Position numbers and translations under genes: made by a program. 64,000 nt of DNA, taken from contig LQBI01000002.1 in the NCBI GenBank assembly GCA_002030045.1, forward strand, positions 1 through 64,000, given 5' to 3'. The first letter of the stretch is position 1. The number at the start of each line of letters is the position of its first letter. This document shows positions 59,188 through 64,000 of this stretch, in pieces. The DNA comes from Candidatus Aegiribacteria sp. MLS_C. Its GTDB lineage: Bacteria > Fermentibacterota > Fermentibacteria > Fermentibacterales > JCC-6. The notes beneath the pieces were generated by a model, which was not told where the DNA came from, searched no databases, and saw nothing but the letters and a program-made list of their open reading frames with translations.

Positions 59188-59838
59188 TCAGAGTAGCCTG
59201 TTCAGCTCCTCCACCATCCTGAGTGCTCCCGCGTAGACCTCCGCCGGCCCGTTAGCCAGCATGTACGCGGGGGTTGTGACTATCCTCCTGTCCACATCGA
59301 CTACGGCGTCGTCCACCGGGCATTTCACGTGAACCGCGCCCATAGCCTCGATGGCCTCCGCGGTTTCCCTGTCATTCCCTATGGTGAGCCTTGCGCCGGG
59401 TACGGTGCGGGCAAGTATCACCGGGGCTATGCACATGGCGGCTATCGGCTTGCCGTCACGCAGGGCATCCTCGATAAGTTTCCGAACTTCCGGGTTGACC
59501 GTGCATTCCGCGCCGTCCCTGCCGAAGGAGCACAGTGTCAGGGCGGCACCGAAGCCGCCGGGGAAGACCACGGCATCGTAGTCCCCGCTCTTCAGTCCGG
59601 AAAGCGGAAGGATGTTCCCCCTGGCTATCCTGGCCGCCTCCCTGAGGGCGTTCCTGGGTTCTTCCTCGGGTTCACCCGTCGAATGGTCCACCGTTGTTCC
59701 CTGGTGAACGTCCGGGGCGGTGAAGACCGCCTGGTAGCCCGCCCTGTCCAGTGCGATGAGCGCCGATACCGCCTCGTGTATCTCCGAACCGTCCTTCACT
59801 CCGCAGCCGCTGAGCACGAAAGCCACTTTCCTGGCCAT
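59188..59838 (-). CDS. elbB: ElbB-like DJ-1/PfpI family protein
   Basis: KVAFVLSGCGVKDGSEIHEAVSALIALDRAGYQAVFTAPDVHQ...DAVVFPGGFGAALTL...GKPIAAMCIAPVILA. ATG inside the ORF 59188..59976. Confidence 0.88.
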   Translation of the reverse strand: MARKVAFVLSGCGVKDGSEIHEAVSALIALDRAGYQAVFTAPDVHQGTTVDHSTGEPEEEPRNALREAARIARGNILPLSGLKSGDYDAVVFPGGFGAALTLCSFGRDGAECTVNPEVRKLIEDALRDGKPIAAMCIAPVILARTVPGARLTIGNDRETAEAIEAMGAVHVKCPVDDAVVDVDRRIVTTPAYMLANGPAEVYAGALRMVEELNRLL

Positions 59839-59976
59839 GGGATACCCTCCGTTCGATGTACTGTTCACTCTTAAGGAACAGATACTAAAACAGGCAGGCC
59901 GGGTCCAGGATTCCGCCTGGAACCTTGCCCTTTCCGGCAGGTCAAGTATCTTCTTCGCAACTGAAAGGAAGTCCAT

Positions 59977-60648
59977 ATGAGAACAACACTCCTTGCACCG
60001 GTGCTATTTTCGCTGGTCCTGTCATCATGTTACTACGGCCCCTTGCAGGGTGCCCATACTCTGGGCAAGAACCACATCACGGTGACCGGCGGCGCCACGC
60101 TTCCGGCGTACTTCTCGGCGGACTCCAGGCGGGAGGCCGAGGAGACAAGGACCGACTTCCTTGAAGCATACCCGACGGCGGATTTCGCCGTTGGTGCAAC
60201 GGAGAGCATCGATCTCGGGGTATCCTCATTCGGCTACGGGGCAGGACCGATGGTGAAGTACAACTTCATGCCCCCCGAAGACCCCGACGCCGTCTCCGCC
60301 ATGCTCAACATGAACTACGTCATACCCGTTCAGGTCATGATGCCAAGGTTCTCCCTCTGCGCCGGGCACCGTTTCGACAGGGAGCTTGAGGTGTTCGCCG
60401 GGGCCGACATGGGCTACGGGCCGGACCTTGCCAACATTCCGGAATCCGGGGACGGCTCCCATGACTGGGATTCGGTCGACAACACCTTCTTCTCAAGTAT
60501 CCGGATAGGCTGCAGGTACGAACTCAAACCACCTGGAAGCCCGAACGAGGACAGGACATACCTGCCCGAGTCGATACTGTTCCAGTTCACCATTCCCCTG
60601 GATATCTCCAGGAGCATGATACTGGCCGGTCTCGGCATCACCTACTAG
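59977..60648 (+). CDS. Predicted lipoprotein of unknown function
   Basis: Lipobox-type N-terminus TLLAPVLFSLVLSSCYYG; beta-rich C-terminal part. Confidence 0.7.
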   Translation: MRTTLLAPVLFSLVLSSCYYGPLQGAHTLGKNHITVTGGATLPAYFSADSRREAEETRTDFLEAYPTADFAVGATESIDLGVSSFGYGAGPMVKYNFMPPEDPDAVSAMLNMNYVIPVQVMMPRFSLCAGHRFDRELEVFAGADMGYGPDLANIPESGDGSHDWDSVDNTFFSSIRIGCRYELKPPGSPNEDRTYLPESILFQFTIPLDISRSMILAGLGITY

Positions 60649-60651
60649 GGG

Positions 60652-61479
60652 GTGAACATGACTGCAGGAGCCGGCCTGTGCGACATGCACGTCCACACCA
60701 GCGATTCTCCGGATGCGGATATAGCAGCCTGGGAACTGGTCAGGAGGGGCATTCAGAAGAACATGGCAGCCATAGGGTTCGTCGCCCACCTCGACCTGGA
60801 CCCTGCCGATCCATGCTACGATTCCTTCGACCGTGAGGAGTACGATTATTCGATCGGACGCGCCAGGCACGAGTCAGCCGGAAGGCTGGAGGTCATGAAG
60901 GGTCTCGAGGTCGGCGAACCCCACCGTTTTCAGGAGGAGGCGCTGCGAAGGGTCGATTACGGAGAATACGATTTTATCGTGGGAGCGCTGCACAGCGTCG
61001 AGGGCACCGGTATGGTGCTGGGGGAAGAAGCCTTCGGTGAACGCGAACCTCTCGAGGTCATCGAGGGATACTACGCGGAGACCCTGGTCATGCTCCAGAG
61101 AGCTGATATGGACGTACTCGCCCACCTCGGGCTCTTCAGGCGGGGCATGGCCATTGCCGGCCTCGATACCTCCCTGGACGAGACAGAAATCTGGCCTGAA
61201 ACTATGCGGGAAATACTTCAGACGCTCATCGACAGGGGCATCTCACTGGAACTGAACACCTCCGGCCTGAGGAGGAAGGAGAGTATTACCTACCCCACAC
61301 CGGAGATACTGGGGCTCTACCGTGGCATGGGAGGAACCCTCGTGACGCTGGGTTCTGACTCCCACCGTGACCCCCACGTCTTCTTCGGGCTGGCACAGGG
61401 CAGGGAACTCCTGAAGGAGAAGGGCTTCGACAGGGCATTCATATACCGGGGAAGGCAGCCGGTGGAGTTCCCCATCTGA
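60652..61479 (+). CDS. PHP-domain phosphoesterase (histidinol-phosphatase-like)
   Basis: LCDMHVHTSDSPDA...MKGLEVGEPHRF...YDFIVGALHSVEG...DVLAHLGLFRRG...LVTLGSDSHRDPHVF. Confidence 0.88.
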   Translation: MNMTAGAGLCDMHVHTSDSPDADIAAWELVRRGIQKNMAAIGFVAHLDLDPADPCYDSFDREEYDYSIGRARHESAGRLEVMKGLEVGEPHRFQEEALRRVDYGEYDFIVGALHSVEGTGMVLGEEAFGEREPLEVIEGYYAETLVMLQRADMDVLAHLGLFRRGMAIAGLDTSLDETEIWPETMREILQTLIDRGISLELNTSGLRRKESITYPTPEILGLYRGMGGTLVTLGSDSHRDPHVFFGLAQGRELLKEKGFDRAFIYRGRQPVEFPI

Positions 61480-61499
61480 GGACATTGTCCACGGGGACC

Positions 61500-62621
61500 T
61501 CAGGTGGTCAGACCGTGGTCCTCCAGCTCCCTGGTGGCGTCCTCCACCCTGTCCAGGGCGGTGGATTCCTCCACCCACTGACAGAGGTCGCGTATACCTT
61601 CCTTGAGTTCGATCCCCGCCCTGAAGCCCAGCATTTCCTCCGTCTTCGAGGTGTCCGCGAAGCAGTGCCTCACATCCCCCGCCCTGAACTGGTCCCTGAT
61701 GATGAAGTTGTCGTCGGGCCTGCCCAGCTCACGGGCTATTGCAATGCCCATGCCCGTAACCGAGGTGGGGGTGCCTGTGCCGACGTTCAGCACCTCGCTG
61801 TCTATACCGGGCCTCTCCAGGGCCAGCACGCAGGCCTCGCACAGGTCCTTTACGTGGATGAAGTCGCGGCTCTGGAGCCCGTCCTCGAAGACAACCGGCG
61901 GTTTCCCGTTCAGCAGTCTGGAGGCGAAGATGGCACCGACCCCCGTGTAGGGATTTGAAAGGGCCTGCCTGGTTCCGTAGACGTTGAAGAAGCGCAGCGC
62001 AACGGTGGATATGCCGTAGGCGAGTCCGGTAACGAGGAACATCTCCTCGTGGTCCCTCTTGTTCACTGCGTAGATAGAGGACGGATACAGCTGCTTGGTC
62101 TCAGGCACGGGAATCGGCACCGCCGCCTCTCCGCACCGGGGACAGAGCACCTCCCACTCGTGCCTTGCCAGCTGCTCCGGGGGCCTGAGCCTCGGGGCGA
62201 ACTCGCCGCATTCCCCGCAGCGGTATAGCCCCTCGCCGTAGATCGACATAGAGCTGGCGACAAGCATCCTCTGAATTGAATCCCTCCTGGAAACCACCTC
62301 CTCCAGGACGACCGAGGCTCCCAGAGCGTTCACTGAGGTGTAGTGCTCGATGCGGTACATCGACTGGCCGACCCCCACCGCCGCCGCGAAATGCACGAGG
62401 AACTGGCAGCCTTCCATTGCACGGGCCACCGAATCCCTGTCCCTTACGTCCCCTGCGATCAGCTCAACTGAAGGGTGCAGGTAGGAGGGTCTCCCGGACC
62501 CCTCTCCATGGACCTGGGGATCAAGGTTGTCCAGCACTCTTACCGAGTAACCCTTCTCAATAAGCGCATCCGCAAGATGGGAGCCGATGAAGCCGGCCCC
62601 TCCGGTTATGAGTACGTTCAT
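61500..62621 (-). CDS. NAD-dependent epimerase/dehydratase with a zinc-ribbon-like insertion
   Basis: MNVLITGGAGFIGSHLADALIEKGYSVRVLDNLDPQVHG...YPSSIYAVNKRDHEEM; inserted CGECGEFAPRL...VLCPRCGEAAVP. Confidence 0.9.
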   Translation of the reverse strand: MNVLITGGAGFIGSHLADALIEKGYSVRVLDNLDPQVHGEGSGRPSYLHPSVELIAGDVRDRDSVARAMEGCQFLVHFAAAVGVGQSMYRIEHYTSVNALGASVVLEEVVSRRDSIQRMLVASSMSIYGEGLYRCGECGEFAPRLRPPEQLARHEWEVLCPRCGEAAVPIPVPETKQLYPSSIYAVNKRDHEEMFLVTGLAYGISTVALRFFNVYGTRQALSNPYTGVGAIFASRLLNGKPPVVFEDGLQSRDFIHVKDLCEACVLALERPGIDSEVLNVGTGTPTSVTGMGIAIARELGRPDDNFIIRDQFRAGDVRHCFADTSKTEEMLGFRAGIELKEGIRDLCQWVEESTALDRVEDATRELEDHGLTT

Positions 62622-62820
62622 TCTCAGGCTTTCCTGTCAGAGGGGAAAACGGTTCAACTGCGCGATCGCCCCCGGGTCGGACGAGACGGGAACTGCACTT
62701 AAACATACCAGCACCCGGACCCCGCATCAATCCTGAAGCAGTCCGCCGGCCGTGCCAAACAGGCCTCGCTTTCATATAGTAGATATCCCGTTGCGACTTG
62801 TCTCTTCAGAAAGGAACCCC

Positions 62821-64000
62821 TTGCGCATAGCACTTGTAGTGCCCCCATGGGGCCCGGATGACATCCGAGCGAAGGATACACGAGGAATATCCGGCTGCTG
62901 GCCCACGCCGGGACTGCAGTACGTGGCGGCCGTCCTTCGGGACGCCGGCCACGATATACTCTTCCTGGAGGGTTTCTTCTACAGCAACAGCGACATGCTG
63001 GAGAGAATAAGGGATTTCCGGGCGGAAGCACTGGGAGTCTACGTGATAAGCCTTCTCTGGGACAAGGCGAGACCCCTGATCGAGTCGGTCAAGGAGATGG
63101 ACCCGGACATCTTCACCTTCATCGGCGGGCACGGGGCGACCGCAATGCCCGAGACGCTGATGGCAGAGACGGACGCACTGGATGCCATAGTCATCGGAGA
63201 GGGAGAGGTATCCTCCAGGGAACTCATTGATGCGGTCGAGAAGGGCGAGGAACTGAGCCGGATCAGCGGACTGCTGGTGAAGGACGGCGAACGCCTTGTG
63301 CGCACTCCGCCCCGCGAGATGATGGATGACCTCGATCGGCTGCCATTCCCCGCGGTGGACCTGTGCGAGATGGACAGGTACTATCCCAGCTTCGAGCAGG
63401 TCTCCACCGTGCCTGTGGTTCAGATGCTGGCCAGCAGGGGCTGCAACGGGAGCTGCCTGTACTGCTACAAGATGTACGGGAAGCGAATAAGGCTCAGGGA
63501 CCCGGTGCGCGTGGTTGACGAGATGGAATACTACGTGAGGAATTACGGCGCACGGGAGATAAAGTTCTGGGACGAGCATTTCTCCTACGACCACGAACAC
63601 GTCTACGCCATATGCGACGAAATACTGAGGCGCGGCCTGAAGGTGCGCTGGTGGGTCTCCTGCAGGGCGGATTCAGTGGACAGGCCTCTGCTCAGGGCCA
63701 TGAAAAAGGCCGGCTGCTGGTGTATCAACTACGGAGTGGAGAGCGGCGTACAGAAGCATCTGGACACCCTTATGAAGCACGAGACCCTGGATCAGATAAG
63801 GAAAGCGGTCCGCCTCACTCACAGTGCAGGCATCAAGACGCATACCACATACATCTTCGGCATACCGGGAGAGACCTTCGAGGACGGTCTTCGTACCATA
63901 GAGTTCGCGAAGGAGCTGAACTCCTTCACGGTGGAGTTCTTCCCGATAACTCCCTTCCCGGGGACACCCCTCTACAAGGGTGTCATGAAGGGGCTCTTCG
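62821..64000 (+). CDS. B12-binding-domain radical SAM protein, partial at the right window edge
   Basis: TTG start: LRIALVVPPWGPDDIRAKDTRGISGCWPTPGLQYVAAVLRDAGHDILFLEG...; radical SAM motif CNGSCLYCYKMYG. Open to the window edge, hence absent from the ORF track. Confidence 0.88.
   Translation, partial: MRIALVVPPWGPDDIRAKDTRGISGCWPTPGLQYVAAVLRDAGHDILFLEGFFYSNSDMLERIRDFRAEALGVYVISLLWDKARPLIESVKEMDPDIFTFIGGHGATAMPETLMAETDALDAIVIGEGEVSSRELIDAVEKGEELSRISGLLVKDGERLVRTPPREMMDDLDRLPFPAVDLCEMDRYYPSFEQVSTVPVVQMLASRGCNGSCLYCYKMYGKRIRLRDPVRVVDEMEYYVRNYGAREIKFWDEHFSYDHEHVYAICDEILRRGLKVRWWVSCRADSVDRPLLRAMKKAGCWCINYGVESGVQKHLDTLMKHETLDQIRKAVRLTHSAGIKTHTTYIFGIPGETFEDGLRTIEFAKELNSFTVEFFPITPFPGTPLYKGVMKGLF

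Overview
This is a GC-rich bacterial chromosomal window that spans the replication-origin neighbourhood. A minus-strand block (parB-parA-rsmG-mnmG-mnmE-yidC-yidD-rnpA-rpmH) diverges from a plus-strand block (dnaA-dnaN-DUF721/dciA-gyrB-gyrA), with a candidate oriC at about 36.06-36.38 kb. Two perfect parS palindromes lie at the rsmG/mnmG junction and inside mnmG. Other recognisable loci: an rpsF-ssb-(second OB-fold paralogue)-rpsR-YybS-like-rplI-tsaD-acpS-nnr operon with a candidate S6:S18 leader; an iorAB-buk-ptb fermentation cluster; a complete V/A-type ATPase operon whose K subunit looks Na+-type; a gingipain-like C25 peptidase with a C-terminal sorting domain; and a bactofilin next to an orphan M23-type N-terminal domain. 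The most unusual items are a 937-aa glycosyltransferase / formyltransferase / NodB-deacetylase fusion, a 1196-aa unrecognised protein directly behind gyrA, a HTH-HATPase-DUF4325 one-protein regulator, a DnaA-box cluster about 13 kb from dnaA, two hairpin-rich tandem repeats, and three genes with good Shine-Dalgarno sequences that may use non-canonical start codons. CDSs open at both window edges are missing from the ORF track. The gene content suggests an FCB-group or related candidate phylum (possibly Fermentibacterota-like), but that is only a guess. I saw no CRISPR array, rRNA or intact transposon. I did not recognise a tRNA, but cannot exclude one without a covariance scan.
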